From Cephalotrichum gorgonifer (Eukaryota > Ascomycota > Sordariomycetes > Microascales > Microascaceae): a stretch of 64,000 bases of DNA. Position numbers and translations under genes: made by a program. Shown piece after piece: positions 35,560-47,100 of this stretch (position 1 is the stretch's first letter; the number at the start of each line of letters is the position of its first letter). Location of the stretch: NCBI GenBank assembly GCA_900312665.1, contig ONZQ02000001.1:4496640-4560639 (forward strand), given 5' to 3'. Under the pieces are notes generated by a model. That model was given only the letters and a program-made list of their open reading frames with translations. It did no database searches and was not told the DNA's origin.

Positions 35560-37103
35560 ACCGCTCTCCCTCTCAGATTGGGCTAGAGAAAAAGGCATTG
35601 ATGAGTTGTTGGTGTCGGCTTGATCAGGGGTTGAGATGTCTAGGGCAGCCTGCAGTAAGGAAAAGGGGGGGGGTAAGGGGGAGTGAAGATGGAGAAAGGG
35701 ACCTTGGAGTTGACGAGTTCGGAATTCACCGAAACGCGGCGTAGATTGGGAAACTTGGGAAGTTGGAGGTTATATAACATGTAAAATCATGGACCCCTCG
35801 AGAGGTTTGGGATTAACCAAGTTTGGGGGTAGGGAGTTTTTTTTCCTTTTCCTTCGTTATTTTTTTTCTGACTACGAGTACTCTTCCCACTTTGAAAAGA
35901 AAGAGAAGAAATGGCTTGAATGGAGATTGCATGTCGTGCCTCTCCCTCACGTGAAATGACCGACCGCCTCCCCCCCCCAAACCCTTATCGTATCGAGCTG
36001 GGGCAGCTTCGGGGTGGAAAGAATGGCTGTAATGCCTCTGCGGAGTGGCTTCGGCCGAGGGCTCTGCGAAGCGTAGAGGTGAGAATAGATATCTTGGCTG
36101 CGCTTTACGGCTTCCTATGAGAGAAGATGACAAAAGGAGAAGTTGTGCTCCCATGATGAGCATGGAGAAAAGGGGACGGAAGAGGGGGTGCCAAGATGGT
36201 TGATACATCGAGGGTGGGGTAGATGGTAGGTAGGTCAACACCAAGAAGGACGAGGCCTACACATAAGTATGCCGGCGTGGATGGTCGTCAGAGGTCTGGG
36301 TTCTGAAGCTGCCCACGGGGGACTCCATTCACATTACATCGAAATCCAGTTTCCATCCCAGCGTGTGTGTGATGAGACGCAATACCGAAATTGAACAATT
36401 GAACAAAGCCAAGCGGGACAGAAGCAGTCACTTAGGGGATGTACCAGTGCCAAAAGAAAGAAGAGAACCACGAACAGCGTATGTAGTGATCAAAGGATGT
36501 GTTTGCATTTAATAGGCCATGGGATCAGTCTTCTCTTCTTGAGAGTGTCGTCCCTGTCCCTGCCTGCCCATTTGTTCCAGTCTCGAATCAAACACCGCCC
36601 AAAACCCCCGTATAATATCAAACCAGTCGTCATAAAAAAAGATAACAAAATGTACACAGAGCCCCTTTGAGAGAAAGTAATAAGCCGAAAACGAAGAGGC
36701 GCCTTGGTAATAAAAATGTGTGATGGAATGCATCAAATCGGTGCATTCCCACAGGTGTCCTCCCACTTCCAAGAAATGGGACTAACCCGCCCCCCCTCTA
36801 GCCGACTGGAGAGAAGAATGTGGCTTCGAGGGTGGTCACCGGTGACAGGCCCGCGACGTAGACGTAGACGTGGGTGGGGGAGCGATCTGTATGTCATTCC
36901 CAGCCGCGTCACGCAACGGTCTGGAGGCCGAAGCGAAGTCCGTCGGCGAACCGCACGACGGCGCGGCGTGTACGTCCCGCCACCGGGCTATCCTTTCGGA
37001 GGATCGTCTTCGGCTTGGCGGAGAACGAGTCGTCGGAAGACGATGAAGACGGGCCTGCGGTCGATCGTATGTCGCAGGGCCGGTGCACAGACCCGTCTAA
37101 TTG
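35560..37103. other. Convergent intergenic region
   Basis: Lies between the 3' ends of ERV29 (+) and the p14 gene (-). It contains G-rich and T-rich tracts (35665-35680, 35836-35868) and a TACGAGTA octamer at 35873. No gene is supported, though it is long for two 3' untranslated regions. Confidence 0.45.
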
Positions 37104-37940
37104 TCAATCGATGCCATGCTGCTTCTTGAGCTGTGCTAAAGACTCGCGGCGGGCCTCGATGTCCTCTTTTGACTTGAGCATCTTCTCGGGCTGGTGGTAT
37201 AGTACTGCAGCAGGAAGGAGTCAGCAAACAATGGCCATTGGGTGCCCCATGCGAGACATCTCAGCGCCTGGGACACGTGAGGCATTGAGAAAGAGCACGG
37301 GACAGTATTCCTGATTTGACGTACCGACGAGGTACCGGCTCTGGAAGTTGAAGCCGTTCAGCTTGTCGCAAGCCTGCTTGGCATCCATTACGTCTTCATA
37401 GACAACGAAGGCAGTGCCTTTCGTGTTGTTTGTGATACCCTGTCGAACTTGCCTGTGACATTGGACAGTCCAGTTAGTCATATGAGGAGACCGCGAGGCT
37501 GGCACTCGCCGTGAATGGGCGGACGCATATTCGGAGGACGGGTAGGGTCAACGCATACCGGATGGGCCCAAACTTCCCGAAGAGTTCAAACAGCTCCTCG
37601 GGAGTCACGTTATAGCTATAATCGATAGATGGTTAGATGGCTAGGGTCAAGATGACTCGTTCGGCAGGGTCGGGCTAGGGTACCTCAAGTTCTTCACGAA
37701 CAGAGCTCTACATATCAAAAGTTAGCCATCAAGTTCCCAAAGTCCACGGTCCGAAGCCTCAAGTAGCAACTGCCATAAGAGTATGTAGGGGTCTAGCGAC
37801 GTGTGGGGTCCATTTCCCTCCGCTCGAGGCTGTGCGCAGGTTTCGCAGAAGCCCAGGTGGTGGATAACGAAGACCGCGACCGACGAATTGAAGACATACC
37901 GGTTCACTTCTGGTGCGAGTTTGCCGCTGCGGCTGCTCAT
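37104..37940 (-). CDS. Splicing factor 3b subunit 6 / p14 (branch-site RRM protein)
   Basis: p14 (SF3b14a) is part of the U2 snRNP SF3b complex and sits by the branch-point adenosine. On the minus strand there are five exons: 37940-37900, 37707-37684, 37615-37559, 37452-37325 and 37204-37104, summing to 116 residues, close to the 125 of the human protein. Exon 2 is a 24-nt microexon coding for most of RNP2 (ALFVKNLS). RNP1 is KGTAFVVYED, and PEVNR, FGKFGPIRQVR, DAKQACDKLNGFN and RYLVVLY are family signatures. The RNP2 aromatic is Phe, where human p14 has the Tyr that contacts the branch adenosine. Short exons and five-way phase agreement make the model firm. It is divergent from the MBD4-like gene, about 2 kb away. 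Confidence 0.93.
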
Positions 37941-39991
37941 CTCTCGATAAATGGAGTATTCGAGAATAATTTTTTTCTTGATTAGAATGGCCGCTGGCGA
38001 TGCGGTTCGGGTGGGCGGGCGGTAGGATGGGGATGCGAGTAGGTGGGCGTGGATGAGGTGGACAAAGTTCGGGCGGAGATAATCAGAGACGGAACAGGAG
38101 CCCAGAGGGGATGGGATATGGAGAATATTATCTTGTACATTGTACCACCAGTGGTCGCGCTAGCCTGGTACCAGGTTGCGTGCACGGTGCCGGTGGTGGG
38201 TGGGGGGAGATGAGCACACCTAACATGCCTCAGCAACCGCCCCCAAATTAGTTAGGGAGGACAACATGGAGTGTGGCCAACAGCTTGGGTTACCCCAAAC
38301 ACTGTGGCGACTGATGCGACACGGATACAATTGCATCCAATACAAGGTGATGTCTCCTATTCTTCTGCATAATATCACCTCTTTTTGCATCCTTCAAAAG
38401 CTTGATTATTACGGAATTCGATGCATGACGCTAAAACTGGCAGCTCTTGGAAGAACGTGTGCCGAACTCCGGGGCAGACCGGAGACATCCTTTTCTGTTT
38501 GTTCGCCATGCAGCTGCCAAGGCAGACCTGCCACCTGGTCACTTGATCGCCCCCAGCTGTGAAGTGGCGCGACGTCTAATCTAATAATAAGACTGCGTAA
38601 TAACCGTAATATGATAGTAACGGAGCTCCATTTGAGGCATGGGGGGGGTAAATATCCAAAACAGGCTAGCGCGACCAGCTCCACACGTGACAGGATCACA
38701 CCCGCTTATAAGGTCCCCCCCAGCTTCTCCAAGTTGCATCCTATCTCGGCATCCCATAATAAATGTCCAAATTCCCCCCCTACATTGCGCGGATTCTATC
38801 GAGTTGGAGTCGTCATGGTGATGTTGTGACGGTCTTGGTCACGCCCTCGAACTGTCTAGTCAATAGTCTCCTGCCTCGTGTGGCCCGATTATCGTCGATT
38901 TAGCGCATTCGCGCCTGCGCGCCGCCACGACCCAACCTCTTACACTTTCTCCCCATTTCTCCACAGATATCCCGATGGCGCCAGCCGCAAGAATACGAGC
39001 ACCACACGACGTCTAACGAGAAAGAAAGCTTCAACCTTATTCTTCTGTAGATTGTGAGCGCTGTATGAGGATGCGGGATATAATCTGAGCCAGCCTGCGA
39101 GGTATGTTGGTGGCTTTCTTTCCGTGTTCCCGATGAGCTTCCCCCACCCCCCCACCCGCCCCCTTTCTTCCCCTTTCCCCTTCGCGGCGGTTCCTTTAGT
39201 GAGAGGCTCGTGAGCGAGGCAGTATGAGGGAGGCGCAACTCGTTACTGCAGGGAAGTGAGTGGTATGTGAGCGCGTGGTGGAGTGAGAAGCGGCATTCTA
39301 CGCGCCAGTCGAGTTCGATGGGATGACGCGTAATCTGTGGTGATGACACGAGAATCAAGAGCTGGGGATAAGCCGAAGCTTGAATTTGAGCTTGAGCTTG
39401 AGCTTGATGTTCCGCATTATTCGTCTTGAGCCTTGAGCCTTGAGCCTTGAGCCCGAGGGTCTCAGTTGAAATTCAAACCTGGCGAACGTTACACGATACG
39501 CGTGTCTACCTGCGGAAGGAGCGACCTGGGGGCGACCTAGGGGGACGCCTTGTCTATGAAGCTGCCTCCGGCCACTCTTTCTCAAGAGCCGCTATGATTT
39601 TGTTTTTTTATTTCCGCAGCTCAGACTGGTGCCGGACCTCAAATCCCCAGCCACGACAATTTCTTGTCTATCTTTACTCAGCTTGGAGGGTCACATCTGA
39701 CGCAAAAGCTAGATTTGATTCTGACCAAGATACGTCCTCCAGCTTTATCGAGAACGAGAAATGAGCGGCCACACGATAGATATACTCTGATCTACCTCCT
39801 TGGGTCCCCAAATTCAGATCGTATCCTCACTTGAAGCCGATATCTTTTCAACCGCACCTACACATCACTTGGGTGCTGAGCGCAATTTAGGGGCGTCAAC
39901 TTCAGCCGGCAAGTCCTTTAAAGACGCGAGACTTATTCCTCCTACGCGTCACGGTCTGCGCCTCGGTGACTCCCACGCGACCGGAGGCCCG
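37941..39991. other. Divergent intergenic region p14 / MBD4-like gene
   Basis: No complete gene is seen. It holds two adjacent short tandem repeats (39379-39453). The frame of the downstream glycosylase is open upstream of its ATG to at least 39800, preceded by an acceptor-like CAAATTCAG at about 39815-39823, so an unrecognised 5' exon of that gene may lie here. Confidence 0.45.
39379..39453. repeat. Adjacent GAGCTT hexamer and GAGCCTT heptamer tandem repeats
   Basis: About three to four units of GAGCTT (39388-39406) are followed, after a 20-bp spacer, by three to four units of GAGCCTT (about 39428-39453). The units differ by one C, so the two arrays are probably related by slippage. Confidence 0.6.
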
Positions 39992-41716
39992 ATGGACTCT
40001 CAAGGTGGAACAGCCTATGACCCATCTCAGCCATGGGCAGTTACGGATGCTCTTCTCGGTATCCTAGCTCGAACCCTGCTCAAGTCCACTTACCAAACCC
40101 GCTTGAGCATAGCCAACCTGGACCAAGGTGTTGCTACTGAACCCGAACCTCGCGTCCCTGCCGCCCCACGGCAACCGTCGCAAGCCGGGAAATCTACAGC
40201 AAGGTCATCCCTGTTTTGGACCGACGAGGATAATTCGACAAGGGCCGCTTCCCATGCCGCCACGACAGTGGGGATAAAACCCGCCTCGGGCTTAGGCCCT
40301 GCAGGGTCTGTAGCCGACTACTCGGGTCACCAGCTCATATCCCACATCAGTCCAGCCTTCCATGGATCACCAGATAGCGGAGACCCCAGTAGTTATAGCC
40401 ATAGCCAAGCTCCCAGCCAAGCCCCCAGCCGCCATATCGCCGCCGATAACGACGAAGACGCGGACGAGGATCAAAGCAGCACCCCCGGGCTAGACGACGG
40501 CGTGTCTCCCATGATGATCGACCCAAACTTAGCGGCCTGGCATGGTGAGGGGCACGGGCACGAACAAGAGAGCTTCCTCCACCAATACTCTGACATGGGT
40601 GGCGATTACGGTACCGCCTCTCACACCATGATGGACCCGAACCTCGCCCTGATGCATGACCACGACGACTTCCGGCACGAGAGGCACTATGAAGAGGGCC
40701 ATCTAGATGACTTTGAAGGTGGGCACCATCTCAACATACCCTCTGTTCGAGGCGGGCTGAAGCGATCGCTAAGCTCACCTTACTTTGCCGATGAGACACC
40801 TGCTAAAAGCGGCCAACAGCCTTCGCCTCGACGACGCCAGCGGGGCATAGTTTCATGCATCCCATTTCCACGGCTGACAGCGGACTACTTTGGCCTTATT
40901 CAGGAGCAGCTGGCTCATGATCCGTTCTGGCTCCTCATCGTCGTCACATTTCTAATACGCACGACGGGGAAGGCGGCGATTCCTGTATTTTGGCGAGTCA
41001 TGCAGCGGTTTCCGACCCCCGCGATGCTTGATGACGACGCCAACATTCCAGAGCTCACCCAAATGATCCGACACCTCGGTCTGGCCTCGACTCGGGTGGC
41101 GGCCATCCGGCGGTATGCCAGCGGGTGGATAAAACAGCCGCCACTTCCGAGCCTTCGATATCGGGTCAAGGACTATGCACGGCGGGTCGTCACGGTGACG
41201 CCGAGCATGACCCCGGGCGCTCAGGTGCATCTGAGTGCGAACATGGCGACAGGGTTTCCCAGTCCGTCAAGCGGTTCCCCGTCGCCGACCAACCTAATAA
41301 TACCCACGGACGGTGAATATGATGGGCTCATAGCACCGGCGGTAGACCACCATGACCTGGAGACATGGGAGATTGGCCACCTGACACAAGGACAATACGC
41401 CATTGACAGCTGGCGCATCTTCTGCCGAGACGTGCTTCTGGGAAAGGCACTGGATTGGAAGGGAGGGGGGAGGGAGGCCGAGTTCCAGCCGGAGTGGATG
41501 CGAGTGCTTCCACAAGACAAAGAGCTGCGGGCGTATCTCCGGTGGATGTGGATGAAAGAAGGATGGCAGTGGGACCCAGTGACAGGGGCGCGGGATATCT
41601 TGAGCGAGGAAATGAGGGCGGCGGTGGAGGAGGGCAGGGTCGCGTATAATGATGACGGAGAGCTAGAGATTGTCGAGCGGGAGGACCAACTACAATCTGC
41701 GTGGGCAGGGGTCTGA
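39992..41716 (+). CDS. MBD4-like HhH-GPD DNA glycosylase
   Basis: Single exon of 574 residues from the first ATG; the frame is open further upstream without an ATG, so a 5' exon may be missing. Residues 1-290 are disordered and acidic, with His/Asp-rich stretches and a duplicated M-M-(I)DPNLA motif. From about residue 300 the protein resembles the glycosylase domain of MBD4, which removes T or U opposite G at sites of 5-methylcytosine deamination: FGLIQEQLAHDPFWLLIVVT, then FLIRTTGKAAIPVFW, LGLASTRVAAIRRYASGW and YAIDSWRIFCRD, with Asp472 in the catalytic position. The C-terminus carries the family's LRAYLRWMWMKEG. The hairpin normally reading G-I-G is T-Q-G. About 75 extra residues separate the two halves, and there is no methyl-CpG-binding domain. 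A nuclear base-excision repair role is inferred. Confidence 0.82.
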   Translation: MDSQGGTAYDPSQPWAVTDALLGILARTLLKSTYQTRLSIANLDQGVATEPEPRVPAAPRQPSQAGKSTARSSLFWTDEDNSTRAASHAATTVGIKPASGLGPAGSVADYSGHQLISHISPAFHGSPDSGDPSSYSHSQAPSQAPSRHIAADNDEDADEDQSSTPGLDDGVSPMMIDPNLAAWHGEGHGHEQESFLHQYSDMGGDYGTASHTMMDPNLALMHDHDDFRHERHYEEGHLDDFEGGHHLNIPSVRGGLKRSLSSPYFADETPAKSGQQPSPRRRQRGIVSCIPFPRLTADYFGLIQEQLAHDPFWLLIVVTFLIRTTGKAAIPVFWRVMQRFPTPAMLDDDANIPELTQMIRHLGLASTRVAAIRRYASGWIKQPPLPSLRYRVKDYARRVVTVTPSMTPGAQVHLSANMATGFPSPSSGSPSPTNLIIPTDGEYDGLIAPAVDHHDLETWEIGHLTQGQYAIDSWRIFCRDVLLGKALDWKGGGREAEFQPEWMRVLPQDKELRAYLRWMWMKEGWQWDPVTGARDILSEEMRAAVEEGRVAYNDDGELEIVEREDQLQSAWAGV

Positions 41717-44168
41717 CGGGCAAGAAGAGACAAGGGATTTTACGATATGGAGTGCATACTACATGGGAGCGGGAGGGCTACGATTCACATTATGCGAAGC
41801 GAATTGTAATAACAGCACGAATCAAGTGTCGAGCGAAGTTGGTTGGTTTTGGGGGGGCGCGTATTATATCATGCGTCTCTGACTTGGCGAGAGGGTCTGA
41901 CGAAGAGGACGCAATAGGGAGGAAATGCTAATGCCAGTGGAAGAGGATCGACTGCCGTGGTGATGTACTTGTAGCAGACATGCGATGTCAGTATTCCTCC
42001 GCCGTCTGAGGTTCAACAAAGGGGGGAGAGAGCGCTGATAAGGGCGTTTCGTGGGGCCCATGGATTGGATGCAGGGTCATGTGAGACAGCGGCTTGTGAT
42101 AACAATAGAAACGGTCGCGGCCACGACCGCGGCCGAAACGTCAGATTGTGTGCAAGTAGGCCTCTCTGGGCCCCTCTGGCCCTCGTCGGAGGTCTGGCCG
42201 GGTGCGTGACCTCCCTGCAAGTAGTGGCCATTAATAATACCGTTGAGGCAAAGTTGGAGGGGATGTGGGCTTTGATCTCCGGGATCTACAGCGCAGATTT
42301 ACGGCGGGAGGGGAAGGAAACATTAGGGATCACCATAGGGTGTTTGGGGTCCCGAAATGGCGGGTAGACGGGCATTAAATGAAATCAGATGGGATTTCGC
42401 TGGTGAAAACTTCAGTATTAAAAATTAAGAGTGTCTGAGTGCGTAGTTGATGGGTGGGTCGGTAAGTGGTCGGCGATCTTGCATTGCCTTTTCTCTCCAC
42501 ACACACTGAGTTCTTCTCTCCCCAGATCCTAGCTTCGGGATGGATCCCTCAAAGGACCAAGGGCCAAGAGCCAAGAGCAGCCAAGGGCCAAGCCGCAGAG
42601 CCCAGAGGCGCCCGTACGCACTCCGCAGGCTGGTCCATGTTCCGCGGGGCAGCATGAAGAATCCGCTAGGCCAGGCCCGGTGGGCGGTGGGGATATCGAA
42701 CTATCAAGTCCAATAACATTCTCTCCACTCCAACATTATTGAGTATGTAAATCTAATAATACCCATATAAGTATAAATGGGTGGTGGCCAGGATGAGAGG
42801 CCCCAGACGCCCACGACGTCACGACGTGACGCACGAGTTGGACGTGTCAAACAAAGCCAACGAGATGGAAGGAACATCCAGGTCGGAGGGGGCGGCATGA
42901 GACCTGATAGGGCCAAGTGACCCCACCACCACCGCCAGGCCAGACCGGGGTTTCTTCAATGTATTGAATGTGGGCGGCTGTCTGCCTGCCCAATGGCCCC
43001 CACCTCTGCACGTTGGCTCCGTTCCGTCCGGGTAGTTCTTTCCTCTAAGCGCCGGGACATTCTGCACCCTTGCGGTGATTGGACGCCGCAGACCCCACCT
43101 TGACACCTCGCATCCAGTTCCAGCGTCGAAAAGTGCATCCCGCTCCTTCTCCCTGGCTCCTTACTGGAGGCCATCAGCGCCCGATTGCTCTTCGCGCGCG
43201 CCAGTTGCGAGGAGGTGTACGGGTACGGTGTATGGAATACCTGTACTAGGACTAGTGCTACTACGGTGTGAACCACATGAGATTGACTTGGCCTTGCCGG
43301 TGGCTACCTGTGGCATCTGATTGGAGGAGGGCGCTTGCTGCTGTGATGCCTCTGATGCTTCTGGTGCTTCTGGTGGCTTGAGGCGGCATGCCCTTTCCTC
43401 CCTTTCATACGAGTAGCTCGTACTCGTACGTTTTGTCATGCGGTGACTCCACCTTGATGAAGTCACCCTGGAGAAGAAGACGAAGAAGATGCCAAGCCGA
43501 TTCTCTCCTCGTCTTGCCGAATTGGGTTCTGCGCGCTAACAACAGATCACCCACCCACCTTCACAGCATCTCCCTGTCACTTCATCACCTCCTAGCAGCA
43601 TGCGACCTGCATTAATCCGTTGTGTCCGGTATGTAAGGTTACTCATTGGGCACACTGTTTACTCGTACCCACACCCCCAACGCCGGGGGAATCCTTGCCC
43701 TCGTCCGATGCTACCAGGAAGGCATGGTGAATGCTCCGCTGCCGGGACGGCGCATATGTCTCCATCTCTTCCTCTTCCGCCCTTCTTAAGGCTGGTCACT
43801 CCCCCCCCTTCCACTCCGGCCCGTTATCCTAGCCAGCCGGAACTCAAATTCTTTTCCCTTTCCCCCGTTGTTCTTTAGTAGAGAGAGAGAGAGCGCGAGA
43901 TACGACGAGCCATCGTTGATCGAGGCATCCAGTCTTTCCTTTCCATCGAGGCATCTCATACACTCTTCTCGTTTACCGGCGCAGGACGTACTTTAGACAC
44001 AAAGACTTAATATCTCTCTTAAGACTTTCGGAATTTCCTTCTTCTTTTCNNNNNNNNNNNNNNNNNNNNNNNNNNNNNNNNNNNNNNNNNNNNNNNNNNN
44101 NNNNNNNNNNNNNNNNNNNNCCGTTTTTCTTCTTCTTTTTCATCTCGGTTTGATACCCCTTAGACAAG
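41717..44168. other. 2.4-kb intergenic region with an assembly gap
   Basis: No gene is supported. It contains a GACGT-rich inverted repeat near 42815-42832, octamers TACGAGTA/TACTCGTA at 43408, 43421 and 43660, a GA tract at 43879-43893 and a 71-base N run. The last 600 bp are pyrimidine-rich and likely form the promoter and leader of the methyltransferase gene. Confidence 0.45.
44050..44120. other. Assembly gap (71 N)
   Basis: Run of 71 N flanked on both sides by TTCTTCTTTT-type pyrimidine tracts, so the missing sequence is probably a longer simple repeat. It ends 48 bp before the methyltransferase ATG, inside its leader. Confidence 0.98.
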
Positions 44169-47100
44169 ATGTCTGACCTTATTCTCCTACCGTCATCTCG
44201 ATACGAGCCCCCGCCGACGTCGCGGGACCGACATCCGGGACAAGCTCTTAATACTATAATTGAGGAGGATGTGGAGGACGCCTTCCCCCCGAGGAGGAGG
44301 CGGGCGGCGATTCCCACCAGGAGTCAGATGGAGGAACAACAACGCCACACAGCCTACAACCAACAGCAGTCCTCATATCTCCCAAGCGGAAATGACTCGC
44401 TACAATTCCCTGCCAATACCGACCACTTTAGGAGCAGGAGGAACGACATGAAGATCCAGGCCTGGCTCTCACCCCAGAGCGACCACTTCCCCACCCCCAG
44501 GGGCTTCCCGACTCCCAGGGGCACGCACTTCCTGGAGGTCCCCGACCTGCCCTCCTCACCCTCGGCATACACGACCGAACACGAGGACGCGAGGGCGGGG
44601 GATCTGGACATGGACGACGACAGCGTGTCTGGGAGTAGTGCCTCGAACCAGTCGAACCCATGGAACCCCAGGAGTAGGAGCAGCGTCATGACCGACGGCA
44701 CCGAGTTCGATGATATCTACGACCTTTCCGACGACGAGGACCGCCGCCGCCCCGCCGCAACCTCCGGTCCATCGCGGAAGTCCTCTCAATCTTCTCTTCG
44801 TCGTCACTCAGCCATCAGGCGAAGGTCCATCGCCCCTGGGGCCGCTACCTCGCGGGATTCCGTCGGCAGCAGGCAGGCTCTGCCGCCGCTCTCAATCCCG
44901 TCTCGCCAGGACGAGATCGATCTCAAGATGATGACCTCCCCCGTCGCGCCTACCCCTACGCTGTCGGCCACGATCCCGCACGAGGCCATGTACCTCATGC
45001 AGTCGCAGCAGGAAGCCGATATCCCCACCGCGCCGCCATCCCTCGACGGCAGCTTGACCTCAGAGCAGATGGCGCAAATGTCGGCCCCTCCCACGCCCAT
45101 CATGGGCAGCGTCGAAAATGACAACGGCGACGAGTGGGCCGGAGTCCAGCTCCAGCCCGGTGCACTTGCGACTCTGCACGCCCTCTCCGGAAGCGAGGAT
45201 GGCTTCGAGGAGAACGACGCTCACCGTCACCCCGAGCGGGTCATCGAGATCCCGGCGGAACCCGTCCCCGAGATGCAACACCAAGGCCTGCGCATTTTCA
45301 CGGGATTCCAGTCCTCGTCCACCACGGCCTCGCCGCTCACTCAGCGGGCCTCGTTCGCCGGCCTGACGAGGCTCGACATCCCCTCTCCCGGCGGCTTCTT
45401 CGCGGATCTCTCCCCGCGCACGAGGCGGACCTGGGACCAGCCAAAGGTGTCTCCCGAGATGGTTCCTCCCACGTCGACGACGGCCGAGCAGTTCTACAAG
45501 GCGCCGTGGAACTCCGACGAGGCCCCGACGATGCCTCTTCCCCCTCCGCCCCCGCGACGGCCCCAACAGCAGCAGACGGCCACCCAGATCTCCTCGTCGC
45601 ATCCTGTCGAGCACGTCATCGAGGCGCAACCACTCAACGAGGAGGAAGATCCCGCTACCGCCCGCCGCATCGTGCGCACCCCGGCCACCGCCACCCACAG
45701 CTCTTTCTCGCACTCTGACACCCTAGTTGCGCAGACCGTCGACGTCCGGAGCACCGTTACGGACGAGAACGGTCCCCCGACGTCGCGTCGCATCGTCCCG
45801 ACCCCGACAACCGCCACCTTTGAGGCACCGAAGACCGCCCCAGTGGCCCCAGTGGTAGAGCCGAGCTCTGGCGACGATGATGTCGTGCCTAACGAGATCG
45901 TCGTCGACTACGACCCCAAGTACGCCCGCAAGCAACAGGAGGTTGCCCTCGCGAACCTTGACCGGACGGAGATGTGGCTCATGGCGCAGAACGCATACCT
46001 AAAATGTGTCATCGTACCCACGGAGAGCGGGGCTAAGGATAATGTAGATGAGGCTGTTGCTTCCCCCGCAGCCGCGACTCCCGTGCCCGAGATGAAGGCC
46101 GAGGAAGAAACCCCCAAAAAGAAGACGGTGCGCTTCTCCGAGGTCCCCGTCAAGGGGAACATCCCTTGCCGCCTCCCCAGCAAGCTCGGCTTCCACGAGT
46201 CGGCTTACTATCGTGCCTTCCAGGACTACATGATCCGCTCGCGCGGCCAGGACGTCTTCGTGCACTCCCTCCCGCGCCTCGAGGCGCTCCAGGCCCAGCG
46301 CGTTTCACTCCCCGAGCGCCATCGCGACCAGCTCCTGGGCAAGTACCAGCTCAGTGTGGTACCCCAGTCGGCGAAGAAGCGGCTGTCGACGAACGTTGCG
46401 CGCGGGGACGACACACTCGTCGATGACCCAGCGAGGATACGCCGCGAGAAGGAAGTCGAGGCTCTGGGCCAGATGGTTACGAGCCTATGGCACGTCGCGG
46501 CAGCGAAAATGCTCGCCGGCGGGAAGCTCATCATGGCGCCCGTCGAGAAGAGACTGATGAAGCCCTCATCGGGGTTCATGGGCATGATGTCGAGTGGCGG
46601 GGACAAACCGCGGGTGCTGGACCTCGGGGGCCAGGCGGCGTGCGACTGGGCGTGGCACGCGGCGATGCAGTACCCAAACGCGAAGATCTACACCGTAGCG
46701 ACCAAGGCTGCGCGCCAGCTCTCCAACTGCAACGTGCGTGGCCCGCCGAACCACAGGCGGGTCTCGGTGGACAAGCTCACGCGGCTTCCCTTCCCGGACT
46801 CCCACTTCGACCTTGTGTCAGCGAGGGAGCTGCACAGCGCGCTCAAGTATGCGGGCGAGAACGGCGAGGACGAGTGGGAGACGTGCCTGGCGGAGTGCAT
46901 GCGTGTGCTCAAGCCGGGTGGGTACATCGACTTCTCGCTCCTCGACTCGGACATGGTGAAGGCGGGGCCACTGGGGCTGGCGAAGTCGGTCGAGTTCGGC
47001 TTCACGCTCAAGAGGCTCGGGTATGACCCCGCGCCCACGAAGCTGTTCCTCTCAAGGCTGGAGAGGGCGGGGTTCGTAGGAGCCAGCCGCGCGTGGGTGT

